A stretch of 64,000 bases of DNA from Acheta domesticus. Its lineage: Eukaryota; Arthropoda; Insecta; Orthoptera; Gryllidae. Positions within the stretch are counted from its first letter, which is position 1, and the number at the start of each line of letters is the position of its first letter. The position numbers and the translations under genes are program-made. Shown in pieces: positions 1 to 11,942 of the stretch. The stretch covers positions 157,699,976 to 157,763,975 of the forward strand of contig JAHLJT010009436.1 of NCBI GenBank assembly GCA_031308135.1, read 5' to 3'. The notes under the pieces are model-generated. The model was not told the origin of the DNA. It worked only from the letters and a program-made list of their open reading frames with translations, and searched no databases.

Positions 1-109
1 TTGAAATAAGGTCATGTATAATTTTTGGAAAATTTGAGTACTTTTCGCGTAATTTTGCGTCAAAATGCGGACGAGAAAGTACGTGCTGTTTTAGCGCCAC
101 TACTAGTTT
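1..109 (-). repeat. AT-rich interspersed repeat family, terminal fragment
   Basis: The last 40 bases (about 70-109) match, in reverse orientation, the conserved end found at 20212, 20711, 33812, 45872 and 50939: a GAGAAAGT core, then a short variable stretch, then CACTAGTTT or a close variant. The family is AT-rich, has no recognisable protein and its class is unknown. Bases 1-17 also recur inverted near 822-838. Confidence 0.5.
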
Positions 110-335
110 GCCTTGTCCAACGCCACTTGAGCGACGCATCTGGTGCAGGCTGAGCAGCCGCTGGCGCGGGCACGGGGCGAAGTGCTTGGGAAAGGAGCTG
201 TGGGAAAGAGAGCGGCGCCGGGAGACGCAGCGTAGGAGCAGGGAAGCGACGGGACGGGCGGCGCAGGGGCGTGGGACGCCGCAGCGGGGCCGGCGGCGGC
301 ACGAGCGCCGAACAATTTCAACAGAGAAAGAAGAA
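110..335. other. GC-rich island without a supported gene
   Basis: GC- and CpG-rich stretch set in AT-rich DNA, followed to about 540 by purine-rich sequence. Frames open through it give only low-complexity Arg/Pro/Ala-rich peptides, so no gene is called. Confidence 0.5.
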
Positions 336-549
336 GACGAGAAAGATCAAAAAAGTAGAAGAAATGGAGGCAGTAAAGGAATGGGAATTAAAAGGAACGA
401 AAGAAAATATTGGAAACAGAGACAGGAAGAAAAAAAGAGGGATGGAACGGCTACAGAAAGATATAAGAAACTAATGGTGCTACTTTCTCGCTTTAACATT
501 GTAATTTTCGAAATTCTTTTTCTCTATTCGTGAAGAAATAAAGAAGAAA

Positions 550-1265
550 ATTAGAAAAAGCCCTTTTGGAGTATTTTTTTATGTGCGTCAATTGCCAGAA
601 ATTTGTAAGCAAAATTTCTTGATTTTTCAAAACATTGAACATGATTTTTAATCTATTTTTATGCATATTTTATTTGAGAAAGATACTTCTATCGTTCTTT
701 ACTACATACAAGGAAAAACAAAGAAAAAAATTTGGGCCATTTTTGAGAAAATAATTGTTTCAAAATTGTTTATAATTCACGCAGAAATCCGCAAAAACGA
801 TTCACATTTTTTTTAAATTGCACATGGCCTTATTTCAAGATTTATAACTGAAAAATAGATATTATTAGAGAAAAAATCTGTAACTTCAATATTGTAGTTG
901 TAGAAAGACGCCGAAAAAATGTTGAACTTTTGCAATTTTTGAAAATTCAGAGATATCAACAAAAAGGAGACGTGAGCCAGATTTCTACAAGCTATCCAAG
1001 GACAAATTTTAATGAACAAATATGGAGCAATTTTTGAGGAAATTTAGAATACGATGTTTAAGCTTCACGTAAATTACCTCAAAAATAAAAAAAAAAACGT
1101 TTCAAACTAGGAAAGCTTTGAGGTCGCCTACATCGATAGGGGAAAATGAATTTCGGAGAAAATTGTGTGAACGGTGTAGGCACTAACGTTTATTATAATA
1201 GAAACGGTCGGGAAGACAGACTGACGTTTTCCGCTATTCGATTTTTCGGACCCATAAAACGTGGA
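550..1265 (+). repeat. AT-rich interspersed repeat family, internal part
   Basis: Bases 884-951 match 51943-52009 closely (a stretch around CGCCGAAAAAAT). The later part, with the GACAGACTGACG-like run and the CCATAAAACGTG stretch, corresponds to about 52270-52345. No long frame is open. It is the same family as the terminal fragment at 1-109 and the long copy at 50939-52440. Confidence 0.55.
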
Positions 1266-4200
1266 ATATAATTATACAACGTGTTAGTGAAAGTAATTTA
1301 CTGCATACAGGAAGAAGCTTTATCTACTTTTTCATTAAGAAATGAAGGAAACGGAAGAAAAAGAGAAAAAGGAAGAAAAACAAACTATGTTCAAGTGAAT
1401 TACAAACTCATTGGAAAATTAATTACATATCTGACAAACATAAAAGAATTACACGTATTTCACGCTTGTAATTACTCGTTGTACAATTCGACGTGATTGT
1501 ACCAGATAAATCTGGTACAGTTTCGTTCTTTTGTGTTACGTTGGGTTGCGTTGTAGTAATTTTTCTAGCTCTCTCCCCTACCCACCGGCAGAATTAATAG
1601 TCTTTAACTACCATTACAAATGAGGCATAAATATGAATCAATGTAAATGTAATGTTGTGCAGAACAGTGTACTATACCATAGTATAGTGTAGTATACTGA
1701 ATCCAGTGTGGTGTAGTATAGTGTAGTGCAGCAATGTTCATTGCTGAGTTCAAGAAAGTGGAAAAAAAAAATAAAATAAAATAAAATAAAAAAAAAAAAA
1801 CGAAATGAGTTGAGCTTGTGAAGGGGCAAAGTGAAGTGTGTCGTGATGTGAAATGAACAATGGTTGATTTTGCTTAATTAATGTTTTTCGCAAGTATTTT
1901 TGCATTGCTTTTGTTTATTATATGAGTTTTCACGTATACTGTTTCTCCAATTGACGTGAATATTAACACAACAAACCAGCATGTCACGTCAAAACGTTTC
2001 ACAACCTCCGCTCTGAAGCAGGTGCTTGGATGGCGCGCCATTCGGGCGAGTGGAGATTGCGGGAGTGATAGAGCCTGCCACTCGGGTACTCGCGCCACTC
2101 GACTTGCGCTGATTGTTTACGGCCGTGCGTGACCGATGCACGAGATACAGCGCAACCACTAACGCTTGCTACGTGAGTCATCTCGTCCTGATCATATTCC
2201 ATTCTTACGGTTTCCTTGAAATGTTATGTGGAACAAAGTAATAATTTAGCAAGGAATATATTGAGGTTTACGAGAGACCATGCTGCTTAAAAAAAGGAAG
2301 TTAATGAAAGGCGATTGTTACTGATATTTCAAGAGAACATTTTTATCACGTATTAGTTATAAAAATTAATCTTTAAAATATAGTTTAAATTCTTAAGTAA
2401 AATATTGATTATATTAATACTAGCGCACTAGAATCGTTTTGAAATAGATAACATTTATTGTTCATCTGTATAAGGAAGTTATCAATAGGGTGCTCGGAAA
2501 TTCTACCACTGTGAAACCCACCTGGCAACCTGAGACCTTTGCCCCTTGCCGGGATTGCAAATATTTTCTAGTGTGTTCTAGTTCCTCTTAGAGTTGCACT
2601 CAGTAAAACCTTCCTTCACTGGAAGAGAAATTCCAATGTATTAGCGCCATTATGTGTGTGATGAATTTAGAGTATAGCCACAAGTAGTGATCAAATGCCT
2701 AAGCCGGCTCTAGGAAAAAACTAAGATGGATCACCAACGTATTTTTCATTTACTTTTTAAGTTCAACGTAGTAATGTTTTGTGTGTCTTTTCACAGCTGG
2801 TGCCTCCTTATTTCCTAAAAAGTGACTGATAGTTAATAATCGATGCCTGTCTTTCCCAATCATGTTCTAGAGAGAGACTGACGACAAGAATAGCAACAAC
2901 CCTTGGTTTAGATTGTAAGGTGGGATAAGAGAGTAGCAGATTAGTTTAGCACCTCTTTGAATTTAAATAATATTTAAACCCAAAATAAGAAAATAAAAAT
3001 ATATTTTAAAACTACACGGAAAGATAAAAAATAGTTTCGTAATGAGCCCATGACGAACCGTTTCCTATCATAGCCATCGTCTGATAAAATTTTATGTTTT
3101 TTTAGTAGACCTCTTTTGGTGATATATTTTTTCAACGGCAAAATTATTTTGCGAATCACTGCCTTCCTGATACCTTCTCAAAAATTTACTCATTCCATCG
3201 AATTGTAAATTTTGACATAGAAACCCATGATTTTGCCAGAGATGAGGAGAAAGCCAATAAAAGTTAGGAATGGCACATCTGATTTCTATTCGAAAAGATT
3301 GATTTGACTTGGGTAACAGAGTAAAAGTATACGTTTTTAAAATATTTATAAAATGATGGAGATGAGTAAATCAACCGCTCGGCGCCATTTTCAAGAGCAT
3401 TTGATGAGAGTTAATTTTTCAATTACGATACTGTGCGTATTATTTAACCAAGTACAAATACTTCAGTAGCAGTTACGCAAGGCTTGAGAGCCGAGATAAA
3501 CCATATCTGAATTTTGATGTTAAATACGTTGAAAAATGTGCGTTATCTGCAGTCAAGGACGTTTGTAAATCACCTCAAGGAGCTGCGTCGCAGCGAGCCG
3601 GAAAGACTTGAACGAAGCGAGTCAAATGAGTCGAATGAAATTGGCTAACTTAACCCAACTATTGTCTGAATAATATTTCTGTCTTCTTGAGAAATCGCGG
3701 CTGAGAGGGGAGAGGGGATTCTGTTATCTAATTGGAGGCGTCAAATTCTGATGATGACATTGCAAAGTTGCCGATTCTTATTAAGGAACAAAATGCAATC
3801 ACACAGCGGGAAGCAACTGTAAATTGAAGATTATGATTATTATTCGTCATTATTGCGTGCGTCATTAATTCTTTTGTTATATGCATAGTGTGTGCGTTTC
3901 TGTGTTGTCTATTGTTGTGTGCTCATATTGCGATTTGTTTCTTGTTGCTGCTGCTGCTACTCTTTTGTTTTGATGGAAGAACGACTACACGACCACGTGT
4001 CTGCCACCCGAGTAAGTGGTAACATCCCTCTACTCCAGCCTCAGCAGTAAAGTAGACAGAAATATTATTCGGACAATACGCGCAAGTTGTCTTGAACCCC
4101 TGAATACTTACCCCCACTCCTTTGCCAACTATGGTTATATTAAGAATAAATGATAGGAACGAGCGTTGTAGACAAAAATATGACAGTCAGAAATGTTTGC

Positions 4201-4607
4201 TCTGGTGTAATAGAAAATATCCTGAGCCGCAAAACGAAGTCCAAATTTGAAATAAAATTCCTTTTGTCCAAAATAACGGAACGCCCCTCTCCTCTCGCAA
4301 CTAGCGAAGCGAGGCGAGTGCTAGGCTAATACCTTATTACGTACATTTTTCCGAGTGACCACAGAGCATTTCACGCGTGTTCCGTTGCTCCACTGGCTGG
4401 GGCGGCCGTCACAAAATGCCGGCGCTCGATGCGCATCTCGCTCGCGAATGAGCGGGAACCCGAGACGCACTTGCGGAAGCTGCCGTCCGCTGGTGGCGGC
4501 GGCGGAGGCGGAGGAGCCTGTGGCTGGGAAGGCGATGCACACGGCCACGGATGAGATGCGGGTGCAGAGGGCGGCGTTGGGGACAGAGGTTTTGATGGCA
4601 GCGATAT
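1266..4607. other. AT-rich DNA with no gene seen
   Basis: No coding, RNA or mobile element features could be recognised. Minor contents: an imperfect TATAGTGTAG-type short tandem repeat at 1670-1731, an A-rich run at 1765-1800, a moderately GC-rich patch at 2000-2200 and a CpG-rich patch at 4370-4580. Short open frames have no recognisable motifs. Confidence 0.5.
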
Positions 4608-4634
4608 TTAATAATAATAATAATAATAACAATA
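4608..4634 (+). repeat. TAA microsatellite, left flank of Dong-like fragment
   Basis: Short run of TAA repeats with one TAACAA interruption, directly abutting the truncated 5' end of the Dong-like LINE fragment. Confidence 0.9.
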
Positions 4635-4830
4635 AACGTGTCTAAACTCCCAGGTGATTCAAGACTGGGAAGTGCAAGAAATCGCTTTATTTGGAACAGC
4701 CCACATTTTGCGCAAAGTATTGTAGAGGCACTGACAGTCCCTAGATCTACTCCTTAGGTAGCTGGTTGCAACCTGGAGTAGATTTTGTATTCAGCCGACA
4801 CATAACATCTTTAGTCGTGATGTAGTGGAA
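4635..4830 (+). mobile_element. Dong/R4-like LINE, 3'-terminal fragment
   Basis: This stretch matches the 3' end of the long copy at 16247-18460: the last roughly 30 codons of the ORF, its TAG stop and the complete 3' UTR ending GTCGTGATGTAGTGGAA. It is severely 5'-truncated, as expected from aborted target-primed reverse transcription. TAA repeats flank it on both sides. The coding remnant is too short to function. Confidence 0.85.
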
Positions 4831-4866
4831 TAATAATAATAATAACAATATTAAAATAATAATAAC

Positions 4867-4936
<70 letters not shown>
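4831..4936 (+). repeat. TAA microsatellite between LINE and SINE
   Basis: About 106 bp of TAA repeats with a few TAACAA or TTAAAA interruptions, joining the 3' end of the Dong-like fragment to the head of the SINE at 4937. Confidence 0.95.
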
Positions 4937-5214
4937 GCGGATCCGATGGGCGAGATCGCTAAGACAGTAGTGCAGTGGCGGTTTCAGACCAAAGAATCGC
5001 GGGTTCGAGTCCCGTCACGGGTGTGGTGGTGTTATGTCTCTGTATGTTTGTGTGTATCTATTTCATCATTCATCATCGACATTAGAATTTCATTCAATAC
5101 CCCAGAGCTAACAACCCTGGGGTATAAAAAGGGATTAGCATTAAATTCCTGATTCCCCCTATAGAAAAGTAAAGTTCACCAATAAATCTGAGCCCCTGTG
5201 GGACGCACGTATCG
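4937..5214 (+). mobile_element. tRNA-derived SINE lying inside a TAA microsatellite
   Basis: The first 80 bases resemble a tRNA gene: a perfect B box, GGTTCGAGTCC, at 5002-5012, embedded in a GC-rich T-arm-like hairpin (GCGGG...CCCGT), with A-box-like sequence about 30-45 bp upstream. The body is unrelated to tRNA and includes a hairpin (ATACCCCAG ... CTGGGGTAT, about 5097-5124). It ends at a TAA repeat. TAA repeats on both sides suggest insertion into a pre-existing microsatellite. It lacks a full tRNA fold and is not called a tRNA gene. No second copy was seen in the window. Confidence 0.6.
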
Positions 5215-5218
5215 TAAC

Positions 5219-5270
<52 letters not shown>
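5215..5270 (+). repeat. TAA microsatellite, SINE tail
   Basis: Uninterrupted TAA repeats after the SINE body. Either the SINE tail or the remainder of the target microsatellite. Confidence 0.95.
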
Positions 5271-5830
5271 TTGTGTAGTCATGAACTTTTTGTTCTCCCT
5301 CTTAGGTATAATTAATTCAAACGATGTTTAATTTGAAACTGTCGGTTTTTTATGTTGCAAGGTTTTGTGCAGGTTCTCACACAGGCTATGCCTTTGCAAA
5401 AATAACTCGGGAGCAGTAATATGTCACCAGGGTGTCACATGTCCTCTCATTTATTTGGTGAAATCACAATCTGTTTAAAGAAATAATACAATACTTGAGG
5501 AACAGAAGCAGGAAGAGAAAGATGGCTCCGGAGCAACGTCCTGGAAACCCGTTTCCTTCCTCGTCAAACCGCACACGGTGTAGCCGGGTTTTAAACCTCG
5601 GAGCTCTGTAAATGGAGCCAGTGTCCTCTTTGTAGCAAATGTGTCAGGAGTTCAAGTTGACTCAGAGCTGTGGGTTAATTATTTTTTCGTCGCTCTCTCG
5701 GTCTATTGAGACGTCTAGGTTGAAATATTGGACCCTGAGCTGAGCATCAAATTCTTGGAGAGCCCAGAAAATAAAAAAATATATAAGTATAATTACGCCT
5801 AAAACGACACATCTTCTGGGTCATTGCATA
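5271..5830. other. No gene or repeat recognised
   Basis: Mixed-composition DNA without a supported open frame, RNA motif or similarity to other parts of the window. Confidence 0.5.
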
Positions 5831-5899
5831 CGTCCAGAAATCACTACTTCGTTTCTCAGGACTTTTTGGTTCTCTATGGTTTTTGTAAAGGCCCCTTTG

Positions 5900-6800
5900 A
5901 GGTCCTTGAGCTGCAGCCCTCGAGGCCCCACGCCCCCGTCCAGCGCCGGTCGCGTGACGTCAGCAGCGGTCAGCTGTTGGGGACGCCGCGCCGGGGAACC
6001 GCCGCCGGATGCGTCAGGTCCGCGATTTCACGCTCCGCTCGCCCCGCGCGAACACGCCCCGCCCCGCCCTTGCCATCCCTTCCCTTCCCTTCCCGCCTCA
6101 CGTCATGCTGATGAGCAGCTCTGCCTCGCTCCGCCGTACCCGCCACGCCCCCTCCCCGCTCCGCTCCGCCCCGTCCCGTCCTGTTTCGTTCCGTCCCATC
6201 CCGTCCCGCCCTATCGCTTCACGGCTCACCCCGTCCCGTCCCTTTCCCATCCCGTCCCTTTCCCATCCCGTTCCATTCGGCCACGTCCCGCCCCGCCACC
6301 AAAACGCTTCCGGCCCGCCATGTGCGCTCTCCTCGCTCATGCCTCTTCTCGCCAACTTGATCCCTCCCCCCCTTTTTCCCCTCCTCGCCAGTTTTGTTCC
6401 GTTCCTTCCCCTCCCACCCCGCGAGCCCTCCCGTCCCCTACCGCACACACACACACATACATTACAAGCACACAACACTCGGGCGTCGTATCTCCAGGTT
6501 AATGACACAGCTTCCCCCGCGAACGGACCGCCACGGGCTGACGAGCGGGCGGGCCGGTTTCAGGGTTCAACGGGTCACGCGGGCGGCGGCGGCGGCGGCA
6601 GTCGGTCGGTCGGTCTGTCGGTCGGTTGGCGCCGTTGCGGGACCGGTCACGACGCAACCCGCGCGCTGCCGCCCCCACCCGAGGCGCTGAGCGGCGCGGC
6701 GCGGGGCGGGGCGGGGCGGGGCGGGGCGGGGCGGCGCGGGGCGCGGCGCGGCGCGTGAGAATCAAGCGAGCGCATCAAAGGCGAGCGAGGGGCCGCCGGC
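5900..6800. other. CpG island with degenerate CCGTC repeats and G-quadruplex-prone run
   Basis: Long GC- and CpG-rich block. Bases 6120-6300 are a degenerate pentamer repeat (variants of CCGTC and TCCCG). A short CA repeat lies near 6447-6460, GGT CGGT-type repeats near 6600-6625, and a GGGGC run at about 6705-6735 gives many consecutive G tracts. Many frames are open on both strands because stop codons are rare in such DNA; peptides are Pro/Arg/Ala/Ser-rich and unconvincing. A promoter-associated island is possible, but no exon is evident. Confidence 0.6.
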
Positions 6801-8647
6801 GAGCGAGGGCCCTGACGAGCGGAAGGAGCAAAAGAAATAAGAAGCAAGAAAAGACCGACGAGGCAGGGAGGAAGGGCGCGCTTAGAATAAAGAAGGGTGG
6901 CGCAAATGAAAAAGGAGGAATACATTTTTTGAATGTGAGCGAGAGGAGGGACGGGGGGGGGGGGATGGATTGTGTAATTGCGAGGAGAACGTTGGTGGCG
7001 TGCACTGCGCATGCGCGCTCACCGCGGGGTTCGGTAGCGCGTCGCCGGAAATGGGAGGGCATGAATGGGCATTATACGGCGATTAACCGCACTTTGCAGA
7101 TTAACGAGCACTTTCCGCGGACGCACTTTCTAGTTATTATTTGGGCACCGAGAAAACGTTGCTTGTCATTACCGCATCCGTTTAGAGGCGTCGTTTGTAT
7201 TCAATGGGAGTTCTCCTATGTCGAATATACTTTAACATTCACTGGAGTTAACTCCTTATACATTCGAAATTATGCATATATGTCAATATTCTCTGGCTGT
7301 ATAAAGTTTTGTGCTTGTACTTGTTCCTGGCTAAGCGCACAAGCAGCAACTATTGAATTGATCTTCACGAAGTACATTTTATCGGTAACAATGACAACTA
7401 GCCGTTATGGATTTTTACAAAATGTTTAGAGGAGGTCAAGTCTGAAAACGATCGCATCTATTGTCTCTTGAGATCCACATTAGAGTGGTTGGTTGTCTTT
7501 TAACACCAGAGAGCAGCGTACGATACTACCAAAAAGAAGTTTACTATCAGGGAATAATTTTTTCAAGGTAAGACCGTTCTTGAGAAAAAATAGAATAAAC
7601 TTCCCATTAACTACCTCACTCAAACTCACAACGCCACACGTGTAATTGGATCGTTGGTAGAAAGTCAGAAAAATCTGGAACTGTATGGGAAACTGCATGT
7701 TTAAAGGGTCATACGACCGTACTTCAAAAAAGTATTAAGCAACCGTTATTTCAAAAAATATTATTCAGTTAAAGTCCCGAGATGGAAGTTTTACTCAAAT
7801 GGAAATTTACATTTATATACGATACTCAAAAATACAAATAATTCAGAAAAAGATTTTTATTAATATGGTAAATAAGGGACGCTAAGAAGTAGACAAACGA
7901 AAATATTTGACTCGTTACCGGTATAAAATAAACAATATTCTTGTTACATTTTTAGCGTCTGTAAGATAATTTTCTCATATTTGCAAAGTGTTTTAAACAG
8001 TATCTACAAAATAAGCAGCGGATTACGTTTTTCGGTTCATGGATAAAATTACACAAATAAAACTTTTCTATTACAGGCGTTTGAATATACTGGTAACTAC
8101 TTTAAGATTTTCGAAACTTATTATTATTTTACCATGTTTACGTGTGAAAGAGGCGACCCCTCTATAAAAGTCGTTTACAGAATCCTGTATGAATAGATTT
8201 ACTACGTGAGACCCAATGTGAAGTTATTATTAACAGTGCATTAAGTGTCCGGTCTTGTGAAATACACTAGAGCCTTTGTTGTTACGAGGGAAACGGATAT
8301 AGAAAAGTTTCAAAAGAGAAGTTAGCGCATTCATTGGTGCGCGAAACGTAAGTCCAATGGCATTTTGCGGAAGCAGACCCAGAGCGGCTATCTCTGTCGG
8401 TGAAAGAGGAGGTGAAAGGGACAGTGATAAACAGTAGAGGACAACACATGAGAACAGGGGCGGATATCCACTTTCGATCTGAAGGAAAAGTCCCTTTCTC
8501 ATTTCTCCAGAACATCAAACACTATTTCTCGGTATATAACTCTTGAACAGCAAGTTTGCGCTACATTTAATGTTTATATTATTTAAGAGTACATAAACAG
8601 CATTATTTATTGTGACGAAAAGATTATCGGACATTTTGACGTAATAT
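6801..8647. other. No gene or repeat recognised
   Basis: Purine-rich to about 6960, then AT-rich. Several short frames are open but show no family motif. The GC-rich shoulder near 7000-7060 belongs to the preceding island. Confidence 0.5.
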
Positions 8648-9096
8648 TAGATAGATAGATCTTCTTCTTCTTCTGTCTAGCCAGGATTAGGCCTGAGGCC
8701 TGTTCCGGTCTCACCATCTCTTCCTCGGTCTTCCCACACTTCTTTTGCCATATGGTTTATATTCCATTGCTTGTTTTGGAATTCTTTCTGGTGGCATACG
8801 AAGGACATGCTCTCTCCATTTTTCTTTATGGTGGATCGCCATTTCGGTTATTGATTGCATCCCTAGTTCGTTCCTGATTGCTTCATTTCGGATTTTGTCT
8901 TCTCTGGTGCAGCTTTTAACCGATCTAAGAAATTTCATTTCTGAGGCTTCTAGCTGTTTAAGATTCTTGTTCTTGAGCGTCCAGGATTCCGCTCCGTATA
9001 ATAAAGTGGGGACTGCCATGACTTTGTAAAATTTTAATTGCGTTTCTTTTCGTGTTCTTGTTTTCAGAGTTCTTCTAATTGTGCCACATATTTGTT

Positions 9097-9244
9097 GATA
9101 TATATTAATCTTTTTCTTAATATCTTGGTCTTCCTCATAAGATATGTCACAACCTAAATACTGGAAATGAGATATATATTAAACTTTTTCTTAATATCTT
9201 GGTCTTCCTCATAAGATATGTCACAACCTAAATACTGGAAATGA
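9097..9244 (-). repeat. 74-bp tandem duplication inside the RTE reading frame
   Basis: Two head-to-tail 74-bp copies, 9097-9170 and 9171-9244, nearly identical (differences only around the first dozen bases). The sequence encodes the YLGCDISYEEDQDIKKK segment, so the peptide is read twice; 74 is not a multiple of 3, so the second copy shifts frame. Confidence 0.95.
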
Positions 9245-9445
9245 GACACCTGTTCTATTGGCTTGTCATTTATAACTATTTTTGTTCTTATTGGATTAAT
9301 ACCTGAAAAAGCCATTGTTTTGGTTTTTGTTAAGGATATTTTCAGGTTATAGGTTAGACTTAGTTTATTGAGCCTATGTAGTGCCATTTGTAATTTATCC
9401 TCGCTGTCTTGTATGATTACTTGATCATCAGCGAAAAGCAGGGTG

Positions 9446-9448
<3 letters not shown>

Positions 9449-9496
<48 letters not shown>
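9449..9496. repeat. (AT)24 microsatellite next to the RT catalytic motif
   Basis: 24 AT dinucleotides without interruption, between the codons for GIKIAPN and those for NTLLFADD. The following FADD motif is out of frame with the preceding RT segment, so the expansion (or its net length) breaks the gene. Confidence 0.97.
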
Positions 9497-9499
<3 letters not shown>

Positions 9500-11913
9500 G
9501 GGCGATTTTAATTCCTGGTGGTGTTCGGTCTCTTTTCCATTCTCTAATCATATCGTCTATATAGATGTTGAATAGAGTTGGTGACATACTACATCCTTGT
9601 TTCACTCCTTGGTTCGTCTGTATTTCAGAAGTCAATACTTTACCAGCATTAATTCTGATCCTGGTGTTATTATACAGACTTTTTGAGACCTGGATCAAGT
9701 GTTTAGGGAATCCTCTTTTTTCCAATATTTGCCATAGCTTCTCTCTTTGGATTCTATCAAATGCTTTCTCAAAGTCTACAAAGGCTAGGTGAGTCTCTAA
9801 ATTAAATTCTCTCCTCTTTTGTATTATCTGTTTTAAAGTAAAAACGTCGTCTGTGCATGATCTTCCCTTGCGGAAGCCTGCTTGTTCTTCTGCTAAAATT
9901 GAATCAGAGACATTTCGAAGCCTTTCGTTGACTATTTTACTGTACAGCTTGTAGGCCGAATTAAGAATACTGATACCTCTATAGTTGGAGGTATTTCCTC
10001 TTTCTCCTTTCTTAAATACCGAAATAATCTTTTCTATTTTCCATTCATCTGGAATTTCATAATTTCCCAGCACATGTTGAAAAGATGAAGCATTCTAAAT
10101 TCTAAAAGCATACCTCCATATTTTATCATTTCAGAATTTATTTCATCTAAACCTGGAGATTTTCTATTTTTCATTTTTTAAAGGCTCTCTTTAATTCTAT
10201 CAATTCTATATAATCTACCCCTAGCAACTGCACATTATCAACAATTTCTACAATTTCTGGATTGTACCACAATTCTTTATAATGTTTTATCCAGTCCGAT
10301 ATTGGTATTATATTAAGGTTTACAGTATCTCTCTCTTCTCTGTTTAGGTGTTTCATTAGTTTGAATGCTATTTCTTGCCTCCCATGGACATTACGTTCCA
10401 CTCTGTATATGAACATATCCCATGATGTCCTATGTGCTGTTCTTACAATTGCTTTTGTTTCATTCCTGATTTTGTGGTATTGTTCTGTAGCTTCTATTGA
10501 CTTCTTTTGTAAATATTCATTGTAAGCTTTCTCTTTATCTTTAACGGCTTTTTGTATCTCTTCGTTCCAAATTTTCAAACATCTTTTTTTATATATTTTT
10601 TGTTTTTCACCTAGCACTTCCTTAGCTATTCGATTGATGGCATTCTTTATACTCATCCACTCTTCGTTTATGTTTTGGCTAGTGGGTATTTCTTTGAGCA
10701 ATTGTGTCAGTCTGTACTGATATAAATTCCTTATACTCTCTTCTTGTAGTAAGTGCACCTTGAATCTTTTATCTAATTTCGTTTTCTCTAAATTTTTATT
10801 CGTTTGTTTTCTCCATCTGGGCCAGAGTTGAATTTTTGATTTTACAAGGTGGTGGTCTGTATTTATATTTTTACCTCTGAATACTTGTGTATCAATTATT
10901 CTCGAGGCCAATTTTTTGTTTATTATTATGTAATCAATCAATGAACGATATCCTCTTGCATTCCATGTAAATTTATGAATATCTTTCTTTTTAAAGAAAG
11001 TATTTGTTACTTTTAGTTCATTAGCTGCGAATTATCTAAGTTTTTCCCCATTCTGATTTATAGTGTCTTCTCCATTAATTCCTATTAAATTGGGAATGGG
11101 TACTTTTCCAACTCGAGCATTCAAATCTCCTGCTAAGATTATATGGTCATTAGTTGATTTATTAATATGCTTCTGGAGTTGTTCATAGAATACATTTGTT
11201 TCTTCTTTTTTTCCTTCTTCAGGTGCATAAGTTCCGACGATTGTCAAATAACCTCTATCGAATTTCAACCTTATTGTTAGCAATCCTTCATTTACAAATG
11301 CGTATTCCCTAACTTTATTCTTCCATTTTATATCTATAAGTACAGCTACTCTACAGCTTGCTCTTTTTGCTTGTGAAACTCCACTGTAAAACATGATATA
11401 GTCTTCAAGTTCTTTTGTGCCTTTGAGCTTTTTTTTAGTTTCTGTGATCACAGCTATATTGATATTATATTCTTTGAGAATTCTATTTAGTTCTGTCTCA
11501 TTTGACCCTAATCCTTGGACATTCCATGTGGCCACATTTAGTATATCTGTTAATCCTTTTTTCTTGTCCTTATTCTTGCCTGGTCGTCGTACTTGTCCAG
11601 TCTTATTCCGAGGCTCGGTGTGAGACTTCTGAGAAAGATTTTTTTACATGTACAGGTTTCCAGCCTATAGCATAACCCCCAACCTGGAGGACCAGGTGAT
11701 TTGTGATCAAGGATTTCTTCCTCTAGCCTTTGGCGATCCGACGCCTATCTGCAAGGCAGCAGGTGTTTTATTTCGGGGTTTTCTCCCCTAGAATGATGGC
11801 TATGCCTGGAGAGCTCCTTCCGCCCTTGTTTTTCTGTCAGGGTTTTCCTTCCCTTAGCCCAGAGTTCCCGTTTTTAGGCGCCGGAAACTCGCCCTTGCCC
11901 TTCTCTCATTAGT

Positions 11914-11942
11914 TACTCTCTGTGACATCGTCACAGAGAGTA
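11914..11942. other. 13-bp perfect hairpin in the RTE 5' UTR
   Basis: TACTCTCTGTGAC at 11914-11926 and its exact reverse complement at 11930-11942 are separated by 3 bases. As RNA this makes a stable stem-loop in the 5' UTR of the LINE. Function unknown. Confidence 0.9.

Larger units (their letters stand above)
8711..11646 (-). pseudogene. RTE-type endonuclease-reverse transcriptase pseudogene
   Basis: Broken ORF of roughly 960 codons. The N-terminal APE-like endonuclease shows TWNVQGLG, an ITETKKK catalytic-Glu segment, LAGDLNARVG and, after an in-frame stop at 11029-11031, WNARGYRSLIDYIII and TDHHLV. The RT follows: SNYRGISIL, FRKGRSC, motif A FVDFEKAFDRI, motif B QGVKQGCSMSPTLFN and motif C LLFADDQVII (FADD at 9424-9435). 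The C-terminal part has YLGCDISYEEDQDIKKK, LYGAESWTLKNKN and a terminal GRPRKRW. Pieces in consistent frame are 11646-10171 (one stop), 10073-9500, 9446-9154 and 9110-8711. Upstream of the endonuclease the frame opens at a stop near 11646 with no obvious ATG close by, so the start is uncertain. The family cleaves genomic DNA and reverse-transcribes its own RNA into it; this copy cannot do so. Confidence 0.85.

Noticed and set aside
4954..5020. A functional tRNA gene
   Set aside because: The B box is perfect, but the acceptor stem and a proper cloverleaf cannot be drawn and the sequence continues as a SINE body with a TAA tail.
5876..7429. Overlapping open frames of 88-267 codons in all six frames
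   Set aside because: The DNA is GC-rich and low in stop codons; peptides are Pro/Arg/Ser/Ala-rich repeats of CCGTC-type sequence with no domain, and no frame is favoured.
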